Source: DVEG01 sp964405435
GTDB taxonomy: Bacteria > Cyanobacteriota > Cyanobacteriia > Cyanobacteriales > Oscillatoriaceae
Assembly (NCBI GenBank): GCA_964405435.1
Contig: CAYOOD010000017.1
Coordinates: 36,424-100,423 of the forward strand
Direction of reading: 5' to 3'
Length of the DNA stretch: 64,000 nucleotides
In this document: one piece after another, positions 1-8,529 of the stretch
How the letters are laid out: each line of letters begins with the position of its first letter
How positions within the stretch are numbered: the stretch's first letter is position 1
The notes under the pieces: generated by a model
What the model was told of the DNA's origin: nothing
The model's database searches: none
Seen by the model: the letters and a program-made list of their open reading frames with translations, nothing else
Position numbers and translations under genes: made by a program

Positions 1-1695
1 GACTTAGAACAGCCGGTGGGGCGATTGATTGACTTGACCAGTTCCCTAGTGAACAAGTTTAAAGGCGCAGCCTCCGATTACGAGCAGGGGAATAAGTGGT
101 ACAAGCGGGGTCGGTACGATCTGGCGATCGCGGCTTACGAGAAAGCCCTTCAACTCAAACCCGAATTGCATCCGGCTTGGTTGCAGGTGGGTTTGGCGCT
201 AGAAAAATTGCAGCGCTACAGTGAGGCGATCGCGGCTTACGACAAGGCGCTGCAACTCCAGTCGGACGACCACTGGGGCTGGACTTTTCGCGGCAGAGCC
301 CTCTACCACTTGCAGCAATATTCTCAAGCGATCGCTTCTTTCGATCAAGGCATTCAAACCGATCCGAACCGCCACGAAGCCTGGTACTTTCAAGGTCGGT
401 GCTTTGAAGCCCTGCAGCAGTACCAGGCGGCGGCGGATTCCTACCGCAAAGCGTCTCAACTGATGCCGAAATTTCAACCCGTTTGGCATCACCTCGGCTG
501 CGCGCTCGTGCAATTGCAGCAATATTCGGAAGCGGCAGAGGCTTTCGAGCGATCGCTGCGTTTGAAAGGAGATGATTTCGACAGTTGGCTGAATTTAGCC
601 ATCACCCTAACGATCCTCAAACGCTACGATGCCGCGATCGCCTCGTGCGATCGGGCGCTGCAGCTCAATCCGAAAAACTTAGAAGCTTGGCTGAATCGCG
701 GGCGGGCTTTGGAGCAGTTGCAGCGCTACACCGATGCGGTCAAATCCTACGACCAGGCGATTATCCTCCAGCCTGATTCCTATGCTGCCTGGTATTGCAA
801 GGGAATGGCCCTCAAGCACCAGTGGTCGGAAGCGGCGATCGCCTGTTTTGACAAGGCGATTCAACTGCAGCCTTCTGTTCCCCAAGCTTGGCACGGGCGG
901 GGTGTGGTGCTGGCGGAATCGGGACAGTACGAGGCCGCGCTCGCTTGCTTCGACCAGGCAACGAAACTGCATCCCAATTATAAAGAAGCTTGGTTGGGGC
1001 GGGGAAGTGCCCTCTACGGATTGCGCCGCTACAAAGACGCGATCGTCGCCTACAGCAATGCCATTCAGTTGCAGCCGGATTACCCCGACGCTTGGTTCCG
1101 CAGGGGCGAGGCGCTAGAGCAGATACAGCGCTACAATGACGCGATCGCGGCGTATGACAAAGTAATTCAAATGCACCCCCATGACTCCCAGTGGGCTTAC
1201 CGCTGCTGGTCAAAACGCGGTCATGCCCTGGAGGCGCTGCGGCGGTACGAGGAAGCGATCGAAGCCTACGACCAAATGATTTTGCTCTATCCCAATGACG
1301 CAGACGCGCGGCTGAAACGCGGCGGGGCTCTGGAACTGCAAAACCTCTTCCCAGAAGCGCTGGCAACTTACGACCAAGCCCTGGCCACTTGGCCGGAGAA
1401 TTACACGCTCTGGCTCAGACGCGGCAAGGTGCTGAGCAAAATGCAGCGGCACGCCGATGCTTTGGCCAACTACGACCGGGCCATTCAACTGCACCCCGGT
1501 CAGTATGAGGGGTGGTTGCGGCGCGGCGAGGTCCTCGAAACCCTGCAGCGCTACAAGGAAGCGGTGAGTTCTTATGGCATCGCGATGGAAATCAAGCCCG
1601 ACAGCAATGAGGCGATGCAGAGTTACCAGCGAGCGATCGCCAAAGCTGGGACGAACCCATTAGAGAGTTTCTACACCGTCGGAGGGCGATCGTAA
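1..1695 (+). CDS. TPR-repeat protein, probably 5'-truncated by window edge
   Basis: The protein is almost entirely tetratricopeptide repeats, about fifteen 34-residue units. They carry the usual W-x-x-x-G-x-x-L, YxxAIxxYDxAL and L-x-P spacing and run from about residue 25 to the end. TPR arrays are protein-binding scaffolds; the partner is unknown. The frame is open to base 1. The first in-window start, GTG at 16, has no Shine-Dalgarno, so the real start probably lies upstream and an N-terminal domain (for example a kinase, as in the genes at 2545 and 8530) may be missing. No signal peptide or membrane segment is visible. The repeats resemble the TPR part of the kinase at 8530, which suggests a shared origin. 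The TPR call is firm, the role unknown. Confidence 0.85.
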   Translation, partial: DLEQPVGRLIDLTSSLVNKFKGAASDYEQGNKWYKRGRYDLAIAAYEKALQLKPELHPAWLQVGLALEKLQRYSEAIAAYDKALQLQSDDHWGWTFRGRALYHLQQYSQAIASFDQGIQTDPNRHEAWYFQGRCFEALQQYQAAADSYRKASQLMPKFQPVWHHLGCALVQLQQYSEAAEAFERSLRLKGDDFDSWLNLAITLTILKRYDAAIASCDRALQLNPKNLEAWLNRGRALEQLQRYTDAVKSYDQAIILQPDSYAAWYCKGMALKHQWSEAAIACFDKAIQLQPSVPQAWHGRGVVLAESGQYEAALACFDQATKLHPNYKEAWLGRGSALYGLRRYKDAIVAYSNAIQLQPDYPDAWFRRGEALEQIQRYNDAIAAYDKVIQMHPHDSQWAYRCWSKRGHALEALRRYEEAIEAYDQMILLYPNDADARLKRGGALELQNLFPEALATYDQALATWPENYTLWLRRGKVLSKMQRHADALANYDRAIQLHPGQYEGWLRRGEVLETLQRYKEAVSSYGIAMEIKPDSNEAMQSYQRAIAKAGTNPLESFYTVGGRS

Positions 1696-1949
1696 CTGGA
1701 GCGGGAGAGGGGGCGGGGGGAGCGTTTCACGCGCACCCCTCGTTTTTACAAGTTTCCTGAGACGGTCTTCCTAGAGGCTTCTTTATCAAAACCGCTTTGT
1801 TTTTGCAGTGATGGAAATCACCAAAATTTTAAAATTTTATCACCGATTAACAGCCACTAAAATCACAAAGAAAATCCCGGATTGAGTTGATTATGAGGGA
1901 TAGGGCGAAACTTTAGCGGTACGTCAGGTTTTTACAGTCAAGGAGAGCC

Positions 1950-2237
1950 ATGCAAATGATTGCCAACACGCTCAGAAATACTCTAGAACGAGAAAGTGGG
2001 GGTGCAGCCGTCCCTGACGTAGTGGAATGGATGTCCGAATATCAGTTCATCGTCGGCTTCTTTGAAGCAGTCAAGAAAACGACACACCTGCTGACTGAAG
2101 GGGACAGCCGAGAAGATGGCCACTGCTCGGCAACGGCTGAAGGTGAATTGATCCTCACCGATGAAGCCAAGGATGTTTTGAGATCCAACTTCCACGACGC
2201 TCACTGGGAGTATTTAGAAAATTACCTTTTGGGGTAA
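1950..2237 (+). CDS. Small acidic hypothetical protein (95 aa)
   Basis: A short soluble acidic protein that I do not recognise. The ATG at 1950 has a good Shine-Dalgarno, AGGAGA at 1941-1946, four bases from the start codon. An in-frame ATG two codons later is less well placed. There is no membrane segment, signal peptide or metal-binding cluster. The C-terminus (about residues 70-95) is rich in Trp, Tyr, His and acidic residues and looks helical. It stands alone between the TPR gene and the Ser/Thr kinase gene, with a terminator-like hairpin about 160 bases downstream, so it is probably its own transcription unit. The start and RBS make it likely real; its function cannot be assigned. Confidence 0.6.
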   Translation: MQMIANTLRNTLERESGGAAVPDVVEWMSEYQFIVGFFEAVKKTTHLLTEGDSREDGHCSATAEGELILTDEAKDVLRSNFHDAHWEYLENYLLG

Positions 2238-2298
2238 GAGAGAGCCGCTAATTGAAGAAAAGCTAAAAAGTAAAAAAAGTTTAATAGGGCATTTTTGA

Positions 2299-2428
2299 GC
2301 AATGCAGGGCTGCTTTCTTCCAGGGTTCGCCAGCGAACGGAGCATTGCAGGGACAGGGAAAAATTAAAAGTTTTTTATAACACGGACGTAAGGTAGGCAG
2401 CTTATTGGCAATAAGCTGCAACTTTTTT
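2299..2428 (+). terminator. Hairpin region ending in a rho-independent terminator
   Basis: The terminator is at 2397-2428: GCAGCTTATT and AATAAGCTGC form a perfect 10-base inverted repeat with a 3-base loop, followed three bases later by six T. Upstream, GCAATGC (2299-2305) and GCATTGC (2342-2348) enclose a second hairpin, GTTCG/CGAAC at 2325-2338. The spacer 2238-2544 holds no gene. The terminator lies 160 bases after the 95-aa gene and just before the kinase leader. It either ends transcription of the small gene or attenuates the kinase transcript. Confidence 0.6.
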
Positions 2429-2452
2429 GAGTTTTAAAAGTTAGCGAGCGAT

Positions 2453-2544
2453 TTTGTGCCAAAATGAAAAGCAGCGATCGCTCAACCCAGGCTGGTTGAG
2501 AGAAACTCGCTTCCCGGGCAAACCCTTGACAAACGTCTGGACTC
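2453..2544 (+). promoter_or_regulatory. Kinase leader with motif TTTGTGCCAAAAT plus hairpin (copy 1)
   Basis: TTTGTGCCAAAAT ends at 2465 and is followed by a perfect 7-base stem, CTCAACC/GGTTGAG at 2481-2500, then CTTGACAAAC, then the kinase ATG at 2545. The same order of elements occurs before the kinase at 8530 (13-base identity, a hairpin of different sequence, CTTTACAAAC). There is no convincing Shine-Dalgarno at 2545, so the leader may control translation. This is inference from two copies. Confidence 0.45.
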
Positions 2545-5307
2545 ATGGTAGGAAATACAATCGGCGGGCGCTATCAGATCGTCAGCCAGTTGGGGCAAGG
2601 CGGTTTTGGCACGACCTTTTTAGCGCGCGATCGCCACTTGCCGGGGCAGCCCCCCTGCGTCGTCAAGCAACTGTCGCCGAAAAATACCGATCCGGGCAAT
2701 TTGCGGGCAGCTCGGCGCTTGTTCGAGCGGGAAGCAGAAGTTTTGTATCGCTTGGGCAACTGCGATCGGATTCCGCAACTGTTCGCCCACTTTCAAGAGG
2801 GAACGGAATTTTACTTAGTGCAGGAATTCATAGAAGGCAAGGATCTGAGTAAAGAACTCACTCCCGGCAAAAAACTCAGCGAAGAACAAGCGCTCGCGCT
2901 TTTGGAAAATATTTTAGAAGTTTTGGCGATCGTACACCAAAACAACGTCATCCACCGCGACATCAAGCCTTCCAACTTAATCAGGCGCAAGCAGGATGAC
3001 AAAATAGTTTTAATTGACTTCGGAGCCGTCAAGCAAATTAACACCCAAGTAATTGACTCGCACGGGCAGACGAGTTTCACCATTGCCATCGGCTCCCCCG
3101 GCTACATGCCTAACGAACAAATGGCAGGGAAACCTCGCTTGAGCAGCGACATCTATGCAGCGGGAATAGTTGCCATTCAAGCCCTCACCGGCTGGCATCC
3201 CCGGAAACTGCCAGAAGATATGAAAACCGGGGAAATCCTCTGGCGCGACAAAGCCAAAGTCAGCGCCAAACTGGCAGAGATTATCGATAAGATGGTGCGC
3301 TGCGATTTCAGACAGCGCTACCCGTCAGCAGAAGAGGCGCTTTCTGCGTTGAGAGATTTGCCTGCTATAATTGCACCGGCTGGCGGTGAAAAGGAAACTC
3401 AAACTGAATCCCGCGATTATTGGGGGTGGTTGAAACAAGGCTCGAAATTCTACCAGCAGCAGCAGTATGAAGAAGCGATCGCCTGCTACGCCCGCGCCGC
3501 TCAAATAATCCCCCACGATCCCCTAGCCTGGATGAAGCAAGCTAAGGCACTCTCTTGCGCGGGGCGAAACGAAGAAGCACTGCTCTGTTACGATCGCGTC
3601 ATTCAAATGATCCCTAAAAACTATTGGGCTTGGCATGACAAAGGCGAAACGTTGGAAACAATGCAGCGATACGAAGAAGCCGCTCAATGCTATGAGACAG
3701 CCGTGCAAATCAAGCCCGACTTTGACTCAGCCGTTGCGGGAAAAGAGCGATGCCAGTTCGCCGCGACTCAATCCAGAACGCCAGCAAAAGCAACCGATTT
3801 AGGTAATTCTGCATCAGGGGAAGGCTGGAGAAAATTGCAGGATTTGCTAGCTGCCGGAGAGTGGAAAGAAGCGGATCGGGAAACGCGGGCGATTCTCCTG
3901 CAAGTAGCAGGACGAAAAAAAGAAGGCTGGTTGAGAATTCAAGATTTAGAAAATTTTCCCTGTCAACAGTTGCACGCTCTCGATGAACTGTGGGTAAAAT
4001 ACAGTCACGGACGCTTCGGCTTCAGCGTGCAGCAGCGGATTTGGCATAACACTACTGCGACAGAAGAAATCGGAGAGAAAGCGCTTAATTTTGCCGAATA
4101 TGTGGGATGGCACGCTAATAATTCCTGGATAAATTGCGACGATCTCAACTTCAGTTTGAATGCTCCAGAAGGGCACCTCCCCGCACCCGTAGCACCCGCC
4201 GGCTTGGGGGTGTCGAGGCGGTTGTTACTACAGGTGCTTTTCGATCGCCTGGAAACTTGCAAAGTGGTTGAGACGGCGCGGGTTTCGCCAGACATTTCAA
4301 CAGTGACTTTCAGAGGCAATATTTTAACTTTCGAGAGAATTTCAGTCATCCAAGGAGATATTACCAAACAACAGGTAGACGCGATCGTAAATGCCAGCAA
4401 TAAAGCGCTTTCAGGAAGTGCTGGAGTCGATCGCGCCATTCAAAATGCCGGCGGCTGGGAGCTGCGACGAGCCTGCCTGAAACTCGGCGGCTGCGATATC
4501 GGCGAAGCGAAAATAACCCAGGGCTACAAGCTATCGGCTAAGTGGGTTATTCACACAGCAGGTCCCGCATGGCTTGGGGGAAATTATGGAGAGGATAGGA
4601 ATCTGGCTCGCTGTTACAACAGTTGTTTGACTTTGGCAGCACAACACCCGATCCGAACGATCGCTTTTCCAGGTATCAGCACCGGAATACAGGGGTTTCC
4701 AATCGAGCGCGCTTCTAAAATTGCGGTTTGGACAGTTCAGCGTTTTTTAGAAAAAAATAACTCGATTGATAAGGTAATTTTTATGGCCTTCGATCCAGAT
4801 AGCTACCAATGTTATTTAGACGCGATTGCGGAAATTAAAAATTTAGGCGATAATAAGAGAAGCCAGGAAGTGGACTGGACTCGACTAAAAACTCTGCTGG
4901 CGGCGGGAAAATGGCAGTCAGCCGATCGCGAAACGTGGGCGATAATGCTGAAGGTATGCGATCGCGAAAAAGAAGGCTGGCTCAGAGATGAAGATATAGA
5001 AAACTTTCCCTGTTCCGAATTGCGCGTGCTGGATGGATTTTGGGTAAAATACAGTGGCGGGCGCTTTGGCTTCAGCGTGCAGCGGCGCATCTGGCAGAGT
5101 GTCTGGAGTAAGGAGCAGACAGACGCGGAAATTCATAGAAATTTCGGCGATCGCGTGGGGTGGCGCGTCAGTGACAACTGGCTCCCTTACAAAGACCTTA
5201 ATTTCAGCCTGCTTGCGCCAATCGGGCACCTGCCGGCTGGTTATATTGTCTCGTGGCATGGATGGATTAGGCGGTTGTTTTCGCGCCTAGAAATTTGCAA
5301 CCTTTAA
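2545..5307 (+). CDS. Ser/Thr protein kinase with TPR, GUN4, macrodomain and second GUN4
   Basis: The kinase domain spans about residues 10-275, with glycine-rich loop LGQGGFG, VVK lysine, catalytic HRDIKPSN (D139, K141) and DFG at 158-160, so it should be active. About three TPRs follow (290-400). A GUN4 domain covers about 425-575 (GRFGFSVQQRIW). A macrodomain covers about 595-765: GDIT, then VNASN with N616 and N619, GVD at 627-629, VIHTAGP and the phosphate loop GISTGIQG at 710-717. A second GUN4 domain fills 775-918. GUN4 domains bind tetrapyrroles and stimulate Mg-chelatase; macrodomains bind or hydrolyse ADP-ribose. Kinase-GUN4 proteins are known in cyanobacteria, but a macrodomain between two GUN4 domains is unfamiliar to me. 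There is no membrane segment, so it is cytosolic. The deaminase gene starts 12 bases downstream, probably co-transcribed. Domain calls are confident; linked tetrapyrrole and ADP-ribose sensing is inference. Confidence 0.92.
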   Translation: MVGNTIGGRYQIVSQLGQGGFGTTFLARDRHLPGQPPCVVKQLSPKNTDPGNLRAARRLFEREAEVLYRLGNCDRIPQLFAHFQEGTEFYLVQEFIEGKDLSKELTPGKKLSEEQALALLENILEVLAIVHQNNVIHRDIKPSNLIRRKQDDKIVLIDFGAVKQINTQVIDSHGQTSFTIAIGSPGYMPNEQMAGKPRLSSDIYAAGIVAIQALTGWHPRKLPEDMKTGEILWRDKAKVSAKLAEIIDKMVRCDFRQRYPSAEEALSALRDLPAIIAPAGGEKETQTESRDYWGWLKQGSKFYQQQQYEEAIACYARAAQIIPHDPLAWMKQAKALSCAGRNEEALLCYDRVIQMIPKNYWAWHDKGETLETMQRYEEAAQCYETAVQIKPDFDSAVAGKERCQFAATQSRTPAKATDLGNSASGEGWRKLQDLLAAGEWKEADRETRAILLQVAGRKKEGWLRIQDLENFPCQQLHALDELWVKYSHGRFGFSVQQRIWHNTTATEEIGEKALNFAEYVGWHANNSWINCDDLNFSLNAPEGHLPAPVAPAGLGVSRRLLLQVLFDRLETCKVVETARVSPDISTVTFRGNILTFERISVIQGDITKQQVDAIVNASNKALSGSAGVDRAIQNAGGWELRRACLKLGGCDIGEAKITQGYKLSAKWVIHTAGPAWLGGNYGEDRNLARCYNSCLTLAAQHPIRTIAFPGISTGIQGFPIERASKIAVWTVQRFLEKNNSIDKVIFMAFDPDSYQCYLDAIAEIKNLGDNKRSQEVDWTRLKTLLAAGKWQSADRETWAIMLKVCDREKEGWLRDEDIENFPCSELRVLDGFWVKYSGGRFGFSVQRRIWQSVWSKEQTDAEIHRNFGDRVGWRVSDNWLPYKDLNFSLLAPIGHLPAGYIVSWHGWIRRLFSRLEICNL

Positions 5308-5319
5308 GAGAGCCTTTTT

Positions 5320-6573
5320 ATGTCTGAAAAGTCCTATAATTTAATCCTGCGTCAAGGGCAGTTAGTCACTGGGGAACGAGTAGATATTGCGATCGAGGAT
5401 GGCAAAATAGCAGCGATCGCGCCGGAAATCAGCGAGAGCGCCGCCGCCGAAATCCCCCTCAATGGCAAGCTAGTAAGTCCCCCCTTTGTCGAGTCACACA
5501 TCCACCTCGACTCTGCCCTGACGGCAGGCGATCCCCGCTGGAATCAGAGCGGCACCTTATTTGAAGGGATAGAAATCTGGGCAGAGCGAAAGCTATATTT
5601 GAGCGTGAACGATGTCAAAAAACGCGCCATAGAAACCCTCAAACAACAAGCCGCTCAGGGGGTTCTCTTCGTTCGCACCCACGCCGACGTCAGCGAATCC
5701 ACCCTCACCGCCTTGCAAGCTTTATTGGAAGTGCGGGAAGAAGTGAAAAACTGGCTAACCGTGCAAGTCGTCGCCTTTCCTCAAGATGGGATATACGGCA
5801 AGCCAGAAAATGAAAAACTGCTGAAAAAAGCCTTGAAAATGGGAGCCGATGCAGTAGGCGGCATTCCCCACTACGAATTTACCCGCGAAGATGGGGTGCG
5901 TTCCGTCGAGCGCATTTTTGAATTAGCCGAAAAACACGACAAACTGATAGACATCCACTGCGACGAGATAGACGACGAACAATCCCGCTTTTTAGAAGTC
6001 GTCGCCGCTGGCGCGATACGCAGCGGCATGGGGGCGCGAGTCACCGCCAGCCACACGACAGCATTCGGCTCGTACAACAACGCCTATGCGTATAAATTAA
6101 TGGGATTATTGGAGCGATCGCAAATCAACTTTATCGCCAATCCCCTGATTAACATCACCCTGCAAGGGCGCGCCGATACCTATCCCAAACGCCGGGGCGT
6201 CACGCGGGTAAAAGAATTGTGGCAGCGCGGCTTAAATGTATCCCTCGGACACGACTGCATACAAGATCCGTGGTACAGTTTGGGAACGGGTAACATGCTC
6301 GATGTCGCCTACATGGCCGTTCACGTCTGCCAGATGACGGGCATGGCAGAAATTGACGCCTGTTATGACATGATAACCGGTAACGGAGCCCGCACCTTGC
6401 AGCTAGAGAATTACGGCATCGAAGTAGGGAAGCCGGCAAATTTAATCGTCTTGGATGCCGACAGCCGCTATGAAGCCATCCGGCGGCGGGCGACGGTGCG
6501 CCACGTCATCTCGCGGGGGAAATTACTCGCTGAAACCGAAGCGCCTGTCACAAAGTGGAATGGCAAAGGGTAA
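5320..6573 (+). CDS. codA: Cytosine deaminase-like amidohydrolase (CodA family)
   Basis: A metal-dependent amidohydrolase of the CodA group, which deaminates cytosine to uracil. Visible family motifs are HIHLD with metal ligands H60 and H62, DIHCDEIDDEQSRF, TASHTTAFGSYN, NPLINITLQGR with DTYPKRRG, and GHDC with the ligand Asp at 312. In E. coli CodA the residue after that Asp is Asp314, which contacts the pyrimidine; here it is Cys313. The natural substrate could therefore be another pyrimidine or related ring, so the symbol is provisional. The length of 417 aa is normal. It starts 12 bases after the kinase-GUN4-macro gene and is probably co-transcribed; the only ribosome-site candidate is AAGAGAG at 5305-5312. 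No cytosine permease is nearby. Confidence 0.85.
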   Translation: MSEKSYNLILRQGQLVTGERVDIAIEDGKIAAIAPEISESAAAEIPLNGKLVSPPFVESHIHLDSALTAGDPRWNQSGTLFEGIEIWAERKLYLSVNDVKKRAIETLKQQAAQGVLFVRTHADVSESTLTALQALLEVREEVKNWLTVQVVAFPQDGIYGKPENEKLLKKALKMGADAVGGIPHYEFTREDGVRSVERIFELAEKHDKLIDIHCDEIDDEQSRFLEVVAAGAIRSGMGARVTASHTTAFGSYNNAYAYKLMGLLERSQINFIANPLINITLQGRADTYPKRRGVTRVKELWQRGLNVSLGHDCIQDPWYSLGTGNMLDVAYMAVHVCQMTGMAEIDACYDMITGNGARTLQLENYGIEVGKPANLIVLDADSRYEAIRRRATVRHVISRGKLLAETEAPVTKWNGKG

Positions 6574-6692
6574 TTCAGGGCATCAGGCATGGGCATGGGG
6601 AGCGATTAAATTATGTGTAGGGGGATTCTCGCGATCGCTTTTCCTCCACAACAGGTAATATTCCTATAAAGTACCGCAGGAAAAACAGCGCC

Positions 6693-7922
6693 ATGAGTGA
6701 CAATCCCAATCAACCCAGAAAATACGATGCCGTTCTTGGCGGGCAATCTCCACCGCCCGTGGGTGGCGTGGTTTTGGGAGGGATTGAAGGCGTGAGGCGG
6801 CGCTTGGCGTCAAATGTTGCCGAGCCGCAACTGAAAGCCCTGCAAGATGCGCTCAAATATGGCGAAGCCGGCATAGACGCTGCGATCGCAACCTTGCAAA
6901 ACGCATCCGGCGACGTGCTGTGGATGGCTTACAGCATCCTGCGAGATCTAGAAAATCCCAAAGCCAAACAAGCCCTGCTCTCCTATCAGTGGAAAGTTCA
7001 CGAATTTCGACGGCTGTATGCAGGCGGGGAAAAGAATTTTACCAGTATCAATCTCAGCGGATGCAACCTGATGGGAGCAGATTTAAAAAAAATCTGTCTC
7101 GTCGGAGCCAATCTCGCGCAAATCAATCTCGCCCATGCCTGCCTGAAAGGTGCCGACTTCAGCCATGCCAACTTGAGCGGCGCAAACCTCAGAGGGATTG
7201 ACTTCAGAAATGTCAATCTCAGCCGCGTCAACCTCAGTCATGCTGATTTGAGCGGAGCCAATCTCACAAGTCTCAACCTCAGCGGCGTAAATTTCAACGG
7301 TGCCTGCCTGGAAGGTGCTTGCTTGGAAGCAGCCGATTTGAGCAACGCCGATTTGAGCAATGCCAATTTGAAAGGTGCCCAGTTGAAGCTTGCCAATTTG
7401 TGCGGTGCCGCCATCAACGAAGCAACCTTACTCGATACTAAATGGCGTTTGGTGTGGGAAATCGTCACCCGCAAAGCCGAGGGGCGAGACTTGAACAATG
7501 CCGACTTGAGCCATGCTAAATTGTGGGATGCCAATCTCAGCAGTGCTAACCTGAGCAGCGCCAATTTAGAAAATGCCGATCTCAGTCGCGCCAAACTCTG
7601 GGGCGCTAATCTGAATTGCGCTCGCCTGAGCGGTGCCAATCTCAGCGATGCCTGTCTGAACGATGCTAATTTGGGAAATGCCAATTTGGAGAATGCCGAC
7701 GTCAGAAATGCGGACTTTCAAAATGCCAAATTGTCCGGTGTTCTGCTGAGCGGTGCCGACATTCGGGGCGCGATCCTTATCGGTGCGGATCTTCAAAATG
7801 CCAAATTGCGAGCGGCAAAACTGCGCGATGCTGACTTGAGCGGTGCCAATATAGAAGGGGTAAATTTGCAGGAAGCCGACTCCCACGGCTGCACGCTGCC
7901 TGATGGCAAACCCGCTTGTTAA
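6693..7922 (+). CDS. Pentapeptide-repeat protein with HEAT-like N-terminus
   Basis: 409 aa. Residues about 45-105 are helical and HEAT-like (LKALQDALKYG, then AIATLQNASGDVLWMAY). From about residue 110 to the end there are A(D/N)LxxANL pentapeptide repeats, interrupted near 245-265 by a non-repeat stretch (KWRLVWEIVTRKAEG). Pentapeptide repeats fold as a right-handed quadrilateral beta-helix and usually act as scaffolds or nucleic-acid mimics. No signal peptide or membrane segment is seen. The C-terminal ending LPDGKP is typical of cyanobacterial pentapeptide proteins and recurs as MPDGS or PDGS in the genes at 12768 and 13896. The start ATG has a weak RBS (CAGGAA). Partner and function are unknown. 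Confidence 0.88.
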   Translation: MSDNPNQPRKYDAVLGGQSPPPVGGVVLGGIEGVRRRLASNVAEPQLKALQDALKYGEAGIDAAIATLQNASGDVLWMAYSILRDLENPKAKQALLSYQWKVHEFRRLYAGGEKNFTSINLSGCNLMGADLKKICLVGANLAQINLAHACLKGADFSHANLSGANLRGIDFRNVNLSRVNLSHADLSGANLTSLNLSGVNFNGACLEGACLEAADLSNADLSNANLKGAQLKLANLCGAAINEATLLDTKWRLVWEIVTRKAEGRDLNNADLSHAKLWDANLSSANLSSANLENADLSRAKLWGANLNCARLSGANLSDACLNDANLGNANLENADVRNADFQNAKLSGVLLSGADIRGAILIGADLQNAKLRAAKLRDADLSGANIEGVNLQEADSHGCTLPDGKPAC

Positions 7923-8529
7923 TTTGCCAGAATTGGGAATTGGTAATTGGTAAGCGGCTCTTAAAGCGCTAGCAAATTCTTTGCCGCAGCTAGGCAATTA
8001 TTAGGCGATTTTTCGACAAAGTGCTCACTTTGAAATTAGTAATTTTTATAAACCGCAAAGATGCAGAGGGCGCAGAGGAAGAGGAGGGCAAGAGGTCTTT
8101 AGGGTTGCAAACAAAATATTGATAGCGGCTGTCAGGTGGATGAATTACAGAACAGAAACCCGTTTTTTTTTGCAGAAACCCGGTTTCTCAGTACAGCCGT
8201 TCATCAATTAATTAGGAACGCGATAATTTTGTTCGATTGGGATTTATCCTTGCCCAAGCAGTCGGAAATTTTTTATGTGTATCATTGAAAAAAAGCTGCT
8301 AATCTGCAGCCATTTCCTAAACTAATCCCTGTAAGTCAGGTTGCCGATCGCTCAGATGCTCCTCTAGGGTGCCAAGCTGAACCGTGCCAAGCAGCAGAAT
8401 GTCAAGTCAGCGGGTGCCGTGCTGGCGATTGCCCGAACTGGCAGGAACACTTTTGCGAGTTTGTGCCAAAATTTAAATCAGCCATCTGGCTGAAACCTTT
8501 ACAAACTTCCACGAAACGGCACTTGTCTC
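7923..8529. other. Intergenic region with repeats and a decayed pentapeptide fragment
   Basis: No intact gene. It holds a short tandem AATTGG-type repeat (about 7929-7955) and a copy of the ACCGCAAAGATGCAGAGGGC-type repeat (about 8050-8090) whose relative lies near 32110-32150. A degenerate AGAAACCCGG palindrome sits at about 8153-8189. An open stretch at 8368-8490 translates as GAKLNRAKQQNVKSAGAVLA and looks like a decayed pentapeptide module; it is bounded by stops (TAG 8365, TGA 8491) with no start codon. The last 75 bases are the leader of the next gene. Confidence 0.5.
8460..8529 (+). promoter_or_regulatory. Kinase leader with motif TTTGTGCCAAAAT plus hairpin (copy 2)
   Basis: TTTGTGCCAAAAT (8460-8472) is followed by TCAGCCATCTGGCTGA at 8478-8493, an inverted repeat with a 5- to 7-base stem, then CTTTACAAAC, then the ATG at 8530. 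The order matches the leader at 2453-2544, while the stem sequence differs, which suggests the structure is what is kept. There is no clear Shine-Dalgarno. The role (translation control, protein-binding site, or inheritance from gene duplication) is open. Confidence 0.45.

Noticed and set aside
2521..2545. TTGACA at 2526-2531 as a -35 promoter box for the kinase
   Set aside because: Only 14 bases before the start codon; there is no room for a -10 box and leader.
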